Assembly (NCBI RefSeq): GCF_032854445.1
Contig: NC_088301.1
Span: 56,099,187-56,163,186, forward strand
Reading direction: 5' to 3'
DNA length: 64,000 nt
Source of the DNA: Liolophura sinensis
Lineage: Eukaryota; Mollusca; Polyplacophora; Chitonida; Chitonidae
The translations under genes and the position numbers were made by a program. The notes under the pieces were generated by a model, which was not told the origin of the DNA, did not search any database, and saw only the letters and a program-made list of their open reading frames with translations. Positions 14,101-27,480 of this stretch are shown here, one piece after another; within the stretch, counting starts at the first letter, position 1, and each line of letters starts with the position of its first letter.

Positions 14101-17100
14101 TGGGCTCTCTTCATCTCCCGCGTGTTTTCGCTACACAACATTATTTAGCGGAAGTCTAATAGAAAGGAACATAATCAAAGACCGACTACATATTTCGAAG
14201 TTCTTTGCTAATATTGCGTGGGCATGTCACACTGGGCTCTCTTCATCTCCTGTGTGTCTTCCCTACACAACATTATCTAGCGGAAGTCTGCTAGAAATAA
14301 ACATAATCAAAGATCGACTACATATTTCGAAGTACTTTGCTAATATTGCGTAGGCATTTCACACTGGGCTCCCTTCGTCTCCCGCGTGTCTTCCCTACAC
14401 AACATTATCTAGCGGAAGTCTACTAGAAAGGGACATAATCAAAGACCGACAATATATTTCGAACTATTTTGCTAATATTGCGTAGGCATTTCACACTGGG
14501 CTCTCTTTATTTCCCGTGTATCTTCCCTACACAACATTATCTAGCGGAAGTCTACTAGAAAGGAACATAATCAAAGACCGACTACATATTTCGAAGTACT
14601 TTGTTAATATTGCGTAGGCATTTCACACTGGGCTCTCTTAATCTCCCGTGTGTCTTCCCTACACAACATTATCTAGCGGAAGTCTACTAGAAAGGAACAT
14701 AATCAGAGATCGACTACATATTTCGAAGTACTTTGCTAATATTGTGTAGGCATTTCACACTGGGCTCTCTTCATCTCCCGTGTGTCTTCCCTACACAACA
14801 TTATCTAGCGGAAGTCTACTAGAAAGGAACATAATCAAAGATCGACTACATATTTTGAAGTACTTTGCTAATATTGTGTAGGCATTTCACACTGGGCTCT
14901 CTTCCTCTCCCGTGTGTTTTCCCTACACAACATTATCTAGCGGAAATCTACTAGAAAGGAACATTATCAAAGACCGACAATACATTTCGAAGTATTTTGT
15001 TAGTATTGCCTGAGCATTTCACACTGGGCTCTCTTCGTCTCCCGTGTGTCTTCCCTACACAACATTATCTAGCGGAAGTCTACTAGAAAGGAACATAATC
15101 AAAGGCCGACTACATATTTCCAAGTACTATGCTAATAATGCGTAGGCATTTGACACTGAGCTCTCTTCATCTCCCGTGTGTCTTCCCTACACAACATTAT
15201 CTATCGGAAGTCTACTAGAAAGGAACATAACCAAAGGCCGACTACATATTTCGAATTACTTTGCTATATATTGCGTAGGCATTTCACACTGGGCTCTCTT
15301 CATCTCCCGTGTGTTTACCCTACACAACATTATCTAGCGGAAGTCTACTAGAAAGGAACATAATCAAAGACCGACTACATGTTTCGAAGTACTTTGCTAA
15401 TATTGCGTAGGCATTTCACACTGGGCTCTCTTCGTCTCCCGCGTGTCTTCCCTACACAACATTATCTAGCGGAAGTCTACTAGAAAGGAACATAATCAAA
15501 GACCGACTACATACTTCGAAGTTCTTTGCTAATATTGCGTCGGCATTTCACACTGGGCTCTCTTCATCTCCCGTGTGTCTTCCCTACACAACATTATCTA
15601 GCGGAAGTCTACTAGAAAAAAAAAAAATCAAAGACCGATTACATATTTCGAAGTACTTTGCTAATATTGCGAAGGCATTTCACACTGGGCTCTCTTTGTC
15701 TCCCGTGTGTCTTCCCTACACAACATTATCTAGCGGAAAGTCTACTAGAAAGGAACATAATCAAAGATCGACTACATATTTCGAAATACTTTGCTAATAT
15801 TGCGTAGGCATTTCACACTGGGCTCTCTTCGTCTCCCGTGTGTCTTCCCTACACAACATTATCTAGCGGAAGTCTACTAGAAAGGAACATAATTAAAGGC
15901 CGACTACATATTACCAAGTACTTTGCTAATATTGCGTAGGCATTTCACACTGGGCTCTCTTCATCTCCCGTGTGTCTTCCCTACACAACATTATCTAGCG
16001 GAAGTCTACTAGAAAGGAACATAATCAAAGACCGACTACATATTTCGAAGTTCTTTGCTAATATTGCGTAGGCATTTCACACTGGGCTCTCTTTGTCTCC
16101 CGTGTGTCTTCCCTACACAACATTATCTAGCGGAAGTCTACTAGAAAGGAACATAATCAAAGATCTACTACATATTTCGAAGTACTTTGCTAATATTGCG
16201 TAGGCATTTCACACTGGGCTCTCTTCGTCTCCCGTGTGTTTTCCCTACACAACATTATCTAGCGGAAGTCTCCTAGAAAGGAACATAATCAAAGACCGAC
16301 AATATATTTCGAAGTATTTTGCTAATATTGCGTAGGCATTTTACACTGGGCTCTCTTCATTTCCCGTGTGTCTTCCCTACACAACATTATCTAGCGGAAG
16401 TCTACTAGAAAGGAACATAATCAAAGGCCGACTACATATTTCGAAGTACTTTGCTAATATTGCGTAGGCATTTCACACTGGGCTCCCTTCGTCTCCCGCG
16501 TGTCTTCCCTACACAACATTATCTAGCGGAAGTTTCCTAGTAAAGAACATAATCAAAAACCGACTACATATTTCGAAGTACTTTGCTAATATTGCGTAGG
16601 CATTTCACACTGGGCTCTCCTCGTCTCCCTTGTGTCTTCCCTACACAACATTATCTAGCGGAAATCTACTAGAAAGGAACATAATCAAAGACCGACTACA
16701 TATTTCTAAGTACTTTGCTATTATTGCGTAGGCATTTCACACTGGGCTCTCTTCATCTCCCGTGTGTCTTCCATACACAACATTATCTAGCGGAAGTCTT
16801 CGAGAAAGGAACATAATTAAAGACCGACTACATATTTCGAAGTACTTTGCTAATATTGCATAGGCATTTCACACTGGGCTCTCCACGTCTCCCTTGTGTC
16901 TTCCCTACACAAGATTATCTAGCGGAAGTCTACTAGAAAGAAACATAATCAAAGACCGACTACATATTTCGAAGTACTTTGCTAATATTGCGTAGGCATT
17001 TCACACTGGCTCTCTTCGTCTCCCTTGTGTTTTTCCTACACAACATTATCTAGCGGAAGTCTACTAGAAAGGAACATAATCAAAGACCGACCACATATTT

Positions 17101-19730
17101 CGAAGTACTTTGCTAATATTGCGTAGGCATTTCACACTGGGCTCTCTTTGTCTCCCGTGTGTCTTCCCTACACAACATTATTTAGCGGAAATGTCCTAGA
17201 AAAGAACATAATCAAACACCGACTACATATTTCGAAGTACTTTGCTAATATTGCGTAGGCATTTTACACTGGGCTCTCTTCATCTCCCGTGTGTCTTCCC
17301 TACACAACATTATCTAGCGGAAGTCGAATAGAAAGGAACATAATCAAAGACCGACCACATGTTTCCAAATACTTTGCTAATATTGCGTAGGCATTTCACA
17401 CTGGGCTCTCCTCATCTCCCGTGTGTCTTCCCTACACAACATTACCTGTCGGAAGTCTACTAGAAAGGAACATAATCAAAGATCGACCACACATTTCGAA
17501 GTACTTTGCTAATATTGCGTAGGCATTTTACACTGGGCTCTCTTCGTCTCCCGTGTGTCTTCCCTACACAACATTATCTAGCGGAACTCTCCTAGAAAGG
17601 AATATAGTCAAAGACCGACTACATATTTCCAAGTACTTTGCTAATATTGCGTAGGCATTTCACACTGGGCTCTCTTCGTCTCCCGTGTGTCTTCCCTACA
17701 CAACATTATCCAGCGGAAGTCTACTAGAAAGAAACATAATCAAAGACCGACAACATATTTCGAAGTATTTTGCTAATATTGCGTAGGCATTTCACACTGG
17801 GCTCCCTTTATTTCCCGTGTGTCTTCCCTACACAACATTATCTAGCGGAAGTCTACTAGAAAGGAACATAATCAAAGACCGTCTACATATTTCGAAGTAC
17901 TTTGCTAATATTGCGTAGGCATTTCACACTGGGCTCTCTTCATCTCCCGTGTGTCTTCCCTACACAACATTATCTAGCGGAACTCTCCTAGAAAGGAATA
18001 TAGTCAAAGACCGACTACATATTTCCAAGTACTTTGCTAATATTGCGTAGGCATTTCACACTGGGCTCTCTTCGTTTCCCGTGTGTCTTCCCTACACAAC
18101 ATTATCTAGCGGAAGTCTACTAGAAAGAAACATAATTAAAGACCGACTACATATTTCGAAGTACTTTGCTAATATTGCGTAGGCATTTCACACTGGCCTC
18201 TCTTAATCTCCCGTGTGTCTTCCCTACACAACATTATCTAGCGGAAGTCTACTAGAAAGGAACATAATCAAAGACCGACTACATATTTCGAAGTACTTTG
18301 CATATATTGCGTAGGCATTTCACACTAGGCTCTCTTCATCTCCCGTGTGTCTTCCCTACACAAATATTATCTAGCGGAAGTCTTCTAGAAAGGAACAGGA
18401 AGAAAAACCAACTACATATTTTGAAGTACTTTGCTAATATTGCGTAGGCATTTCACACTGGGCTCTCTTCATCTCCCGTGTGTCTTCCCTACACAACATT
18501 ATCTAGCGGAAGTCTACTAGAAAGGAACATAATCAAAGACCGACTACATGTTTGAAGTACTTTGCTAATATTGCGAAGGCATTTCACACTGGGCTCTCTT
18601 TGTCTAACGTGTGTCTTCCCTACACAACATTATCTAGCGGAAGTCTACTAGAAAGGAACATAATTAAAGACCGACTACATATTTCCAAGAACTTTGCTAA
18701 TATTGCGTAGGCATTTCACACTGGGCTCTCTTCATCTCCCGTGTGTCTTCCCTACACAACATTATCTAGCGGAAGTCTTCGAGAAAGGAACATAATTAAA
18801 GACCGACTACATATTTCGAAGTACTTTGCTAATATTGCGTAGGCGTTTCACACTGGGCTCTCCACGTCTCCCTTGTGTCTTCCCTACACAACATTATCTA
18901 GCGGAAGTCTACTAGAAAGAAACATAATCAAAGACCGACTACATATTTCGAAGTACTTTGATAATATTGCGTAGGCATTTGACACTAGGCTCTCTTTGTC
19001 TCCCGTGTGTCTTCCCTACACAACATTATCTAGCGGAAGTCTACTAGAAAGGAACATAATCAAAGACCGACTACATATTTCGAAGTACTTTGCTAATATT
19101 GCGTAGGCATTTCACACTGGGCTCTTCACGTCTCCCTTGTGTCTTCCCTACACAACATTATCTAGCGGAAGTCTACTAGAAAGGAACATAATCAAAGACC
19201 GACTACATATTTCGAAGTACTTTGCTAATATTGCGTAGGCATTTGACACTGGGCTCTCTTTGTCTCCCGTGTGTCTTCCCTACACAACATTATCTAGCGG
19301 AAGTCTACTAGAAAGGAACATAATCAAAGACCGACTACATATTTCGAAGTACTTTGCTAATATTGCGTAGGCATTTCACACTGGGCTCTCTTCATCTCCC
19401 GTGTGTCTTCCCTACACAACATTATCTAGCGGAAGTCTACTAGAAAGGAACATGATCAAAGACCGACTACATATTTCGAAGTACTTTGCTAATATTGCGA
19501 AGGCATTTCACACTGGGCTCTCTTCATTTCCCGCGTGTCTTCCCTACACAACATTTTTTAGCGGAAGTCTACTAGAAAGGAAAAGGTTGCAAGATCAAGT
19601 ACAGATTTGGAAGTACTTTGCTAATATTGCGAAGGCATTTCACACTGGGTTCTCTTTATCACCCTTGTGTTTTTCTTACACAACATTATCTAGCGAAATT
19701 CATCCAAAAAGAAACAAAATAACAACCAGA

Positions 19731-22700
19731 TAACCAAAATGTAAGCAATGTACAAATATTGCGTATTTTCCCTTCACCACATTATCTAACAAAGGCATAT
19801 TAATTAAGCAAAAAAAGAAAGAGACAATAGATTGATACAAAAATGCGCTAATGTGTAATATGTGCGACCGATTTGTAAGGGTTTGATGCATCTCCCGTGT
19901 ATCTTCCCTACACAACATTATCCAACGGAAGTCATCCAGGAAGAAACAAAGCAAAAGACAGACAGCCAATTTGTAAGTTATGGGTAAGGATTCCGTAGGT
20001 ACTTCACTATGAGCTTTCTTTATCTCCCGTGTGTTTTCCTGACTCAAAATTATGGAAAAAAAACATCTAGATGAACCAAAACAGCAGACACACCGCAGAT
20101 CGGTGCAAAAGTGTGCTTGCATAATGCGTAGGCATTTCACACTGGATTTTCTTCGTCTCCCGTGTATCTTCCCTACACAACATTATCTAGCGGAAGTCCG
20201 CTAGAAAGGAACAGGATGAAAGACCGACTACAGATTTGGAAGTACTTTGCTGTTATTGTAATGGCATTTCACACTGGGCTCTCTTCATCTCGCGTGTGTC
20301 TTCCCTACACAACATTATCTAGCGGAAGTGCACTAGAAAGGAACAGGATGAAAGACCGACTACAGATTTGGAAATTCTTTGCTATTATTGCCATGGCATT
20401 TTACATTGGGCTCTCCTTGCGCCCTGTGTTTTCCCTACACAGCTTATTTCAACGCAAGTCATCTAGGTCAATTAAGAAGAGACAACATCTTTGTGAGTAA
20501 TGGGGTAGTCTTGCGTGGGCATTTTACTTTTGGTTTTCTTTTTTAACCTTATTTTTTCCCTATACAACATCATCAAAGGCAACTAGATTTGTAAGAAACA
20601 TGCGAATTCATTTCACACTGGATTCTCTTCATCTCCCGTGTGTCTTTCCTTACACAACATTATCTAACGGAAGTCTACTAGAAAGGAACAGGATGAAAGA
20701 CCGACTACAGATTTGGAAATACTTTGCTAATATTGCCATGGCATTTTACAATGGATCCTCTTCATCTCCCCCGTGTTTTCCCTACGCAACATTATCTAGC
20801 GAAATTCATCCTGAAAGAAACAAAACAACAAACAGACAACCAAAATGTAAGTAATATACAAACATTGCGTATTTTCCCTACACAACATTATCTAACAAAG
20901 GCATATAGATGAAGCAAAACAAGAAAGAGACAATACATTTGTACAAAAACGTGCTGATATGTAATATGTGCGACCGATTTGTAAGGGTTCTCTTTATCTC
21001 CCGTGTGTCTCCCCTACATAATATTATCTAAGGGAAGTCATCCAGGAAAAAACAAAAGACAGACATCATATTTTTAAGTGAATTGCTAGGGTTCCGTAGG
21101 TTTACTATGAGCTTTCTGCCTCTCTCGTGTGTTTTCCTGACTCAAAATTATCGAAAACAAGCATCTAGATGAGCCAAAAAAACAGATACAACATGGATTT
21201 GTGCAGAAGTGTGTTAACATTGCGTAGGCATTTTACACTCGGCTTTCTTCATCTCTAGTGTATATAACGGAAGTCTACTAGAAAGGAACAGGATGAAAGG
21301 CCGACTACAGATTTGGATGTACTTTGTTAATATTGCGTAGGCATTTCACATTGGGCTCTCTTCATCTCCCGTGTGTTTTCCCTACAGAACATTATTTAGC
21401 GAAATTCATCCAAAAAGAAACACAACAAGAACCAGACAACCAATGTGTAAGTAATGTGCAAATATTGCGAATTCTCCCTAGACAACATTATCTAACAAAG
21501 GGATATAGATGAAGCAAAACAAGAAAGAGACAATAGATTGATATAAAAATGTGGTACTATGTAATATGGCCACCGGATTTTTAAGTAATGTGCTAATCTT
21601 GCGTAGGCAATTCACACTGGGTTCTTTTCATCTCCCGTGTGCCTTCCCTACACAACATTATCTAAGGGAATTCATCCAGGAAGAACCAAACCAAAAGACA
21701 GAGGACCAATTTGTAAGTGATGTGCTAGTGTTGCGTAGGCATTTCACCATGAGCTTTCTTTATCTCTAGAGTGTTTTCCTGGTTCTAGATTATCGAGAAA
21801 AATCATCTAGATAAACCAAATCAGCAGACACACCGCAGACCTGTGCAGAACTGTGCTAATGTTGCGTAGGCATTTTACACTGGGTTCTCTTTGTCTCCCG
21901 TGTGTCTTCATTCACGGAGTACGAATTTGAACTTTAATATGGAATTCATGCCTGGAATATTCATTGTCCGCCCGGCATCATTGAAAACTGATGACCGCTT
22001 CTCTCTTGTGTGTTACCGGCTTTATTTCTTATTTGTATAATTTCTTACATACCTTTGTCTTTGGGAGTTAGTGTTAAACGTTGTTTTGGAAATGGATCTT
22101 GCGATTATCGACTTGGAACGCCTTTTACGGACTACAAATGGTATATGAATGTCGGACTTGACGCTTATATTTATTCCCTACACAACATTATCTAGCAGAA
22201 GTCCACTAGAAAGGAACAGTATGAAAGACCGACTACAGATTTGGGAGTACTTTGCTTATATTGCAAAGGCATTTTACTTTGGTTTCGGTGTCCTTTCCCA
22301 CACAGGTTTATCCAACGAAAGTCTTGTAGATGAACGACAGGGACAACATATTTGTAGGTAATGCGTATATATTTTTGTAGGCATTTTCTTTACCAACCGT
22401 GTGTTTTCCCTACACAACATAAACGAATAAACGAAGTTATCTAGAAAAAGAAATGACGACTGACCGACTTTGGATTTGTTAGAAATGTGCTAATTTTTCG
22501 TAGGTATTTCACACTGGGTTCTCTTCATCTCCCGTGTGTTTTCCCTACACAGCTTTATCCAGCTGAAAGTCATCTGGATGAACAACAGAGAGAATGTGCT
22601 AATATTGTCTAAGCACTTTACTCTGGGTTTTCTTTAGACAGCATTATGTAATGGAAGTCATTTAGAAAAAGAAATGACGACAGGCCGAGTTTACATTTGT

Positions 22701-23660
22701 AAGAAATGTGCTAATATTGTGTAGGCATTTCACATTGGGCTCTCTTCATCTCCCGTGTGTTTTTTTCTGCACAACATTATCTAATGGAAGTCTACTAGAA
22801 AGAATCAAGATGACAGTCCGACAGCAGATCGCAATATTATATATCGTATTATATATCATCTGGAAGAAGAAAAGACCACAGATCATCTACAGATTCTTAA
22901 GTAATACGCTAATAGTGCATAGGCATTCCACACAGAGTTCTCTGCATCACTCATGTGTTTTCCTTTCATGATTTAACGGAAGTAAGCCTAAATACTTCGT
23001 AGGCATTTCACACTGGGTTCTTTTATCTCACTTGAGCTTGCTGCACACAACATTATCTAACGGAAGTCATCTAGATGAACCAGAACGCCAGAGAGACCAC
23101 AGATTCGTAAATTATGTGCTAATATTCCTTAAGCATTTTACACTGGGTTCTCTTCATCTCCAGTGTGTTTTCCCGACACAACATTATCAAATCCAAGTCA
23201 TCGAGAAATAATCAAGACGACGGACACACTAAGATATCCAAATATATTCTTTCATTACACAACATCATCTAACGGAACTCGTCTAGAAAGACTTATAGAC
23301 AGACTGCAGGTCTTAAAGTAATGTGCTAATATTGCATAAGAATTTCATACTGGGTTTTTTGATATACCGTGCGTTTTTCATACTCAACATTATCTATTAG
23401 AATTCATCTCGAAAAAAAAAGACGCCAGACCGACTACAAAATCGTAAACAATGTGCTCGTATTGCGTAGACAACTCACACTTGGTTCTCTTCATCTTTCA
23501 TGTGTTTTCTCTACACAGCGTTATTTAATGGACTTTATCCGGAAAGAATCAACACTACTGACAAATTACACTGTTCAAAATAATTTGTTAATATTGCGCA
23601 GACATTTCACACTTGTTTTTTCTCCATCTCCCGTGTGTTTTCAATACACAACATTGACAG
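19731..23660. repeat. Diverged edge of the 132-bp satellite array
   Basis: Recognisable but strongly diverged monomers continue the array. Landmarks such as CACAACATTATCTA, TCTCCCGTGTGT and GGCATTTCACACTGGG persist, while spacers change in length. Two monomer types can be told apart: one with GGAACAGGATGAAAGACCGA and CAGATTTGG (20,210; 20,340; 20,690; 21,290; 22,220), and one built around ACAAAGGCATAT, AAGAAAGAGACAAT and GTAATATG. The second type recurs as a block near 19,740, 20,847 and 21,447. Divergence increases to the right until the similarity fades near 23,660. I see no coding region; ORFs of 60-146 codons here are by-products of the monomer. Confidence 0.85.
21908..22168. other. Unique sequence inserted within the satellite edge
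   Basis: About 260 bp without satellite landmarks sits between CCCGTGTGTCTTC and TTCCCTACACAACATTATCT, replacing part of a monomer. One plus-strand frame (about 21,995-22,195) is open and reads as a hydrophobic stretch (ALFLICIISYIPLSLG) followed by a Cys-containing polar segment (CFGNGSCDYRLGTPF). The frame begins with no ATG and ends in satellite. It could be an exon fragment carrying a signal peptide or simply chance; I do not recognise it. Confidence 0.45.
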
Positions 23661-25170
23661 GAAGACCCCATTTTATTGACCTAGCCTTGGACTTGTGTAC
23701 ACGATAGAGAACCTTTGAACAAATTTAAAAGTCATTTAGAGCTGCACAAGAGAAATTAATGTGATTCCATAGACATTTAATCAGGCATGGACAGGGCGAT
23801 AAAGATGGGTGGCCCTTATTAAAGACCACAGAAAACATGAAAACCCCATATTTACCCATTGACAAGAGGGTGGAACGTTCATATGTTGATTTTTCTAAGT
23901 GCACAATGTCCTTCTTGATCGACACAAATGACGGTTTTAAATTGTACATCTTAAAGTTCAATCTTGGGGTCATTTTGGGGTTTAATGACCTGAACTTGGT
24001 CTTGTGTGCACGACAGAGGACCTAAGAACAAACTTAATAGCCATTTAGGGCGGCACAAAATAATTTAATGTGATTCCACAGTCACTCTTCAGGCATTGAT
24101 AGAACTATCGTGATGGGTCGCCGTAATTTAGGGTCATAGAAAACATGATGAAACATTTATCCATTGAAAAGTGGAAGGAATGTTTAATTGACTCTTCACG
24201 ATGTCTTTCTAGAGCGGCACAAATGACGGTTTTGTCATCAGAACCCTTTTCATTATACATATTATATTTCTGGATCATTTTGGATCCCATTTTGTTGACC
24301 TCAGTTTGGTCTTGTGTGCGCAACGGAGGACCTTTGAACAGCTTTATGTGCCATTTAGAGCGGCACAAAAGAAACTAATGGGATTCCATAATCATTGCTT
24401 CACAGGTATGCATAAAGCCATCATGATATGTGGCCATAATTAAAGACCATAGAAATCATAAAGACCCTATATTTACCCAATAGAAATTGGACGGAGCGTT
24501 GATTTGTTGAGTCTTTTAAGCGCACAATGTCTCTTTAGAGCGACACAAATGGCGGTTTTGTCACTAGAACCATTTAAACTGTACACATTACCCTTTTAAA
24601 TGTGAGCCATTTTGGATCTATACAGACAGGAAAACCCCATTTTATTGACCTTAAGCCGGACCTTTGTTCACGACATAATACCTTTGAATAGATTAAACAG
24701 CCATTTAGAGCGGCACAAAAGAAATCAATGTGATTCCATCGCCATATCTGGAACCTATTAAATCCTTCCGGTACACGCAATATCTAGTCATGAAGACCCC
24801 ATTTTATTGACCTGGAATTGGACTGGTGTGGACGACAGAGGACTTTTGAACAGATTTAACAGCCATTTTGTTCCCATAGCCATTTACTCTGTGTATTTCG
24901 GACTTTCGACATTCTCTGTACATGAGGGTCATGTCGGGGTCTATATGCACAGGACTGATTGATTTACTCAAGAATATTTCACTCATATTACGGTTACCAG
25001 CATTACCTTGGGAGAAAAAGTATGGACAAGACAATCAAGGTAGCGCGGATATATTGAAAGCATCAAATGCAAAATGTCTTCAGCTGAAGATGTCTGAAAG
25101 CTTCAGAAATTTTGATTTTGCCACCAGAACTATTTTCACTCTGCATATTAGATTTCCTGATTAAGCTATA
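23661..25170. repeat. Diverged tandem repeat of about 310 bp
   Basis: The phrase TTGACCT, a TTGG-type stretch, TTGTGTGCACGACAGAGGACC, then GCCATTTAGAGCGGCACAAAA and AATGTGATTCCATA recurs with its GACC at 23,678, 23,987, 24,297, 24,647 and 24,809. Spacings are 309, 310, 350 and 162 bp, so there are three near-complete units and truncated ones. Other shared blocks are AAAACATGA, TTTACCCATTGA and ACACAAATGACGGTTTT. The units are well diverged, so the array is old. The last recognisable blocks end near 25,170. It directly abuts the satellite edge. No coding potential is apparent; short ORFs on both strands are not conserved between units. Confidence 0.8.
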
Positions 25171-27480
25171 ACTTTGGATGTATTTCGCAATCATTACTGA
25201 AACTAATGGACTGGCGTAATTGGTGAACAATATTGTATATTTAACCTCCTTTCTATTAAAAGATGGCCGGAAAAATCGGCTATCAAGTGGAAATGAGCTG
25301 ACGCCTTACAGTATTAAATAAGCGACTGGCTGACATGCGAGTGCATCCCCTGAAGCCTCACCTATTTCAGAATAAGGAACCGGGAATAAATAAGTAGTCG
25401 CTAACTTCAGCTGGGCCTTCGCCACCTCCTTACCTTGCTTTGCTACCTCGTTACCTCGCTGCCTCGCCCTGTATTAGAAGGTCGAGGTAGCGAGATGTCC
25501 TCTATCGGCTTCCATACATGAAACTACTGACGGCATAAAAAGCACGCTTTATGTTTTGTGATGTCAAGGTAGCGTCTGTCGTTCTGTTAACACACTTGAA
25601 ATACCGTATATGTGGGTGCAAAATTCAATTTCCTCGTAGCCCTAGATTTTGTGTTATGTCCACAGTGATCTCCCTTTGACTCAGGTGCCTATCTTTGTCT
25701 GCATTTATAGCTTGACTGGAGTGATTTGCTTTTTCTCGATTGCCATATCTGTTGTATATTATTGCTGTCTCTAATAACATTGAAGACAATTATCCCAGCG
25801 ATATTCTCTGGTTATTTCAGCTCTGACCCTATCCTACAGGTATTTACCGTGTTTCTGTCAAGGTAATAAAACAAAAAATGTGGAATGTTAAAAACAAATT
25901 AATAAAATAAAAAAAACAAATAACTCGTTTTGTTTTAGCATCTTCTGGCCACTATGGTGTATATTTACGCTATAGGCATACCCCTTGACGAATGAAGACG
26001 ACGGTTCGATCGCCGCTTTAATCCAGGAAGTTTATTAAGAACCGGCCAAGTTGCAGTGGTTTCTTTACAGGCTGTTTGATTTTTTTTCCCACCCATACAA
26101 ATACATCAGTGCAAGATCAGTAATATATATTATATATAAATGTGATCGCTTGAGAATAAAACAACGTTACTGGATGTAATGTCTCTACTTTACATAGACA
26201 GCGGTGCCACTAGTACGTAAGCAAACTCTGATGTGTAGAGCCTACAATATCGACTGATATGGGACTGATTCGTGCTTAGGGCCTTAGGTCTACCCCTAGG
26301 AATAATTCACATTCGAATGTTTGAGGTAAAGTACCAAGTATTGGAGATTTGTTTTGGGTTCCGTGGTGATGTGAAAAGTCATGTGTAGGCCTGTCAGGCT
26401 TTAGTTATGACAGTTTAGAGCGAATTCTTAATTACGGGCTTTTAAGTGAAATGACAGAAAATCCTCAAAGTTGGTAACCGCATCAACCTGAATCTTGGCT
26501 GTGAGTTGGCATTATACCTTGATCCGGGATCGCTATAAGATATATGGATAGTATATTGAGTATTTGTTTCTTTGATCTTCAACTCCCCTACAGTTATGTT
26601 CCAGTACACCGTGTGAATGAAGCAAGCGACTTAACCGAAAGGCCCATGAAACGTAAGCAGTTAGGACCGAGTGTAGGTGAATTTTTGTGGTAAAGTTTAA
26701 TACCCTGTCCACTGGACCTTTGTATATACATGTAATGTATACACCTGGTGACTGATTTACCCAGGCCGTGCACGTTTTATAGTTGAGAACATGTGTCTAA
26801 TGGGCGTTCTTGTTCGTCTGACCCAGAAACTTGAAGCTTTCGCAATATGAATTAATTTTACCAGAAAAAGTGAAACATGCTTATTTTAAATTCATAAATT
26901 TTGGAGATAAATACCCCAGATGCTCAGTGCTGAATTTCTCGTCCACATTATAGACAAATTACTTCGCCAGCCTCGGGCTTTAAGTGACTCTAGAATTAAC
27001 GAACCGTTAACAAAACGGCAGAGAACAATGACCACATTGTGCATGAACCTGAATGAGACTGTGCAGGTGAAAAAATGACCCAGGCATGTCTGAACGTGAC
27101 TAAGCCCACGTAGATTTTTAAACACTTCATTCACAAACCGACAGCGGTTGTTTGGCAGGCCTGTCCCATTCACCAACACATCAATGTCACCATATAAACT
27201 CCACCAACCCGACAAGTATATCAATACACCTCAACTCAGACACATGCATGTGGAAAAACATCTCCTGTCATCTTTTTACGGCTGTTTCTACACGAGATGT
27301 AAACAGTCGTGTCATTTCATGTGAAATGGTAAAGATTTAGCAACAACCTGAACACCGATTCCTTTGGGTGAATATACTGCAAAACATCCACTTAAATTTA
27401 AATTGCTTCACATCTTACGAGTATTTTCCCAGTATTGTTCGCTAGAGTTCCGAGCAACCACCCTTCCCAACACTACGTAT
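25171..27480. other. Unique AT-rich stretch, no gene seen
   Basis: No tandem structure and no supportable exon. It contains a short inverted repeat at 25,455-25,494, an A/T-rich run near 25,875-25,925, and a TATATATTATATATAAA run near 26,125. ORFs here are below 111 codons, lack recognisable motifs and have no paired splice sites that I can defend. Confidence 0.5.
25455..25494. repeat. Short perfect hairpin (inverted repeat)
   Basis: CTCGCTGCCTCG at 25,455-25,466 pairs with CGAGGTAGCGAG at 25,483-25,494. The stem is 12 bp with a single G.T wobble and the loop is 16 bases. The left arm is preceded by other TACCTCG copies (TGCTACCTCGTTACCTCG), so the hairpin may have grown from a tiny direct repeat. 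No promoter or terminator context is visible. Confidence 0.6.

Larger units (their letters stand above)
1..19730. repeat. 132-bp satellite DNA array, homogeneous core
   Basis: A monomer of 132 bp repeats head to tail: the ACATAATCAAAG block recurs at 1, 133, 265 and so on, giving roughly 145 copies. Nearly constant landmarks in each unit are TTTGCTAATATTGCGTAGGC, TTTCACACTGGGCTC, CCGTGTGTCTTCC and ACATTATCTAGCGGAAGTC. Most units differ from each other by a few substitutions. Variant subfamilies are visible, for example units with GACAATATATTTCG, units with GGAACTCTCCTAG, and units with AACAGGAAGAAAAACCAAC (near 13,110, 13,640, 13,905 and 18,400). The unit is a multiple of three, so short ORFs recur in the same frame, but a TAG in GCGTAG closes nearly every copy. 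I see no protein function. The array is open at the window's left edge, so its true length is unknown. Centromeric, pericentromeric or subtelomeric location is possible but is inference. Confidence 0.97.

Noticed and set aside
1-19730. CENP-B box in the 132-bp monomer
   Set aside because: TTTCGAAGTACTTTG matches the TTCGNNNNA half, but the CGGG half is missing.
19700-20140. 146-codon minus-strand frame
   Set aside because: Lies wholly within diverged satellite monomers and is not open in sister blocks.
25975-26030. GGTTCGATCGCC, resembling a polymerase III B box
   Set aside because: No A box at a suitable distance and no tRNA-like fold; probably chance.
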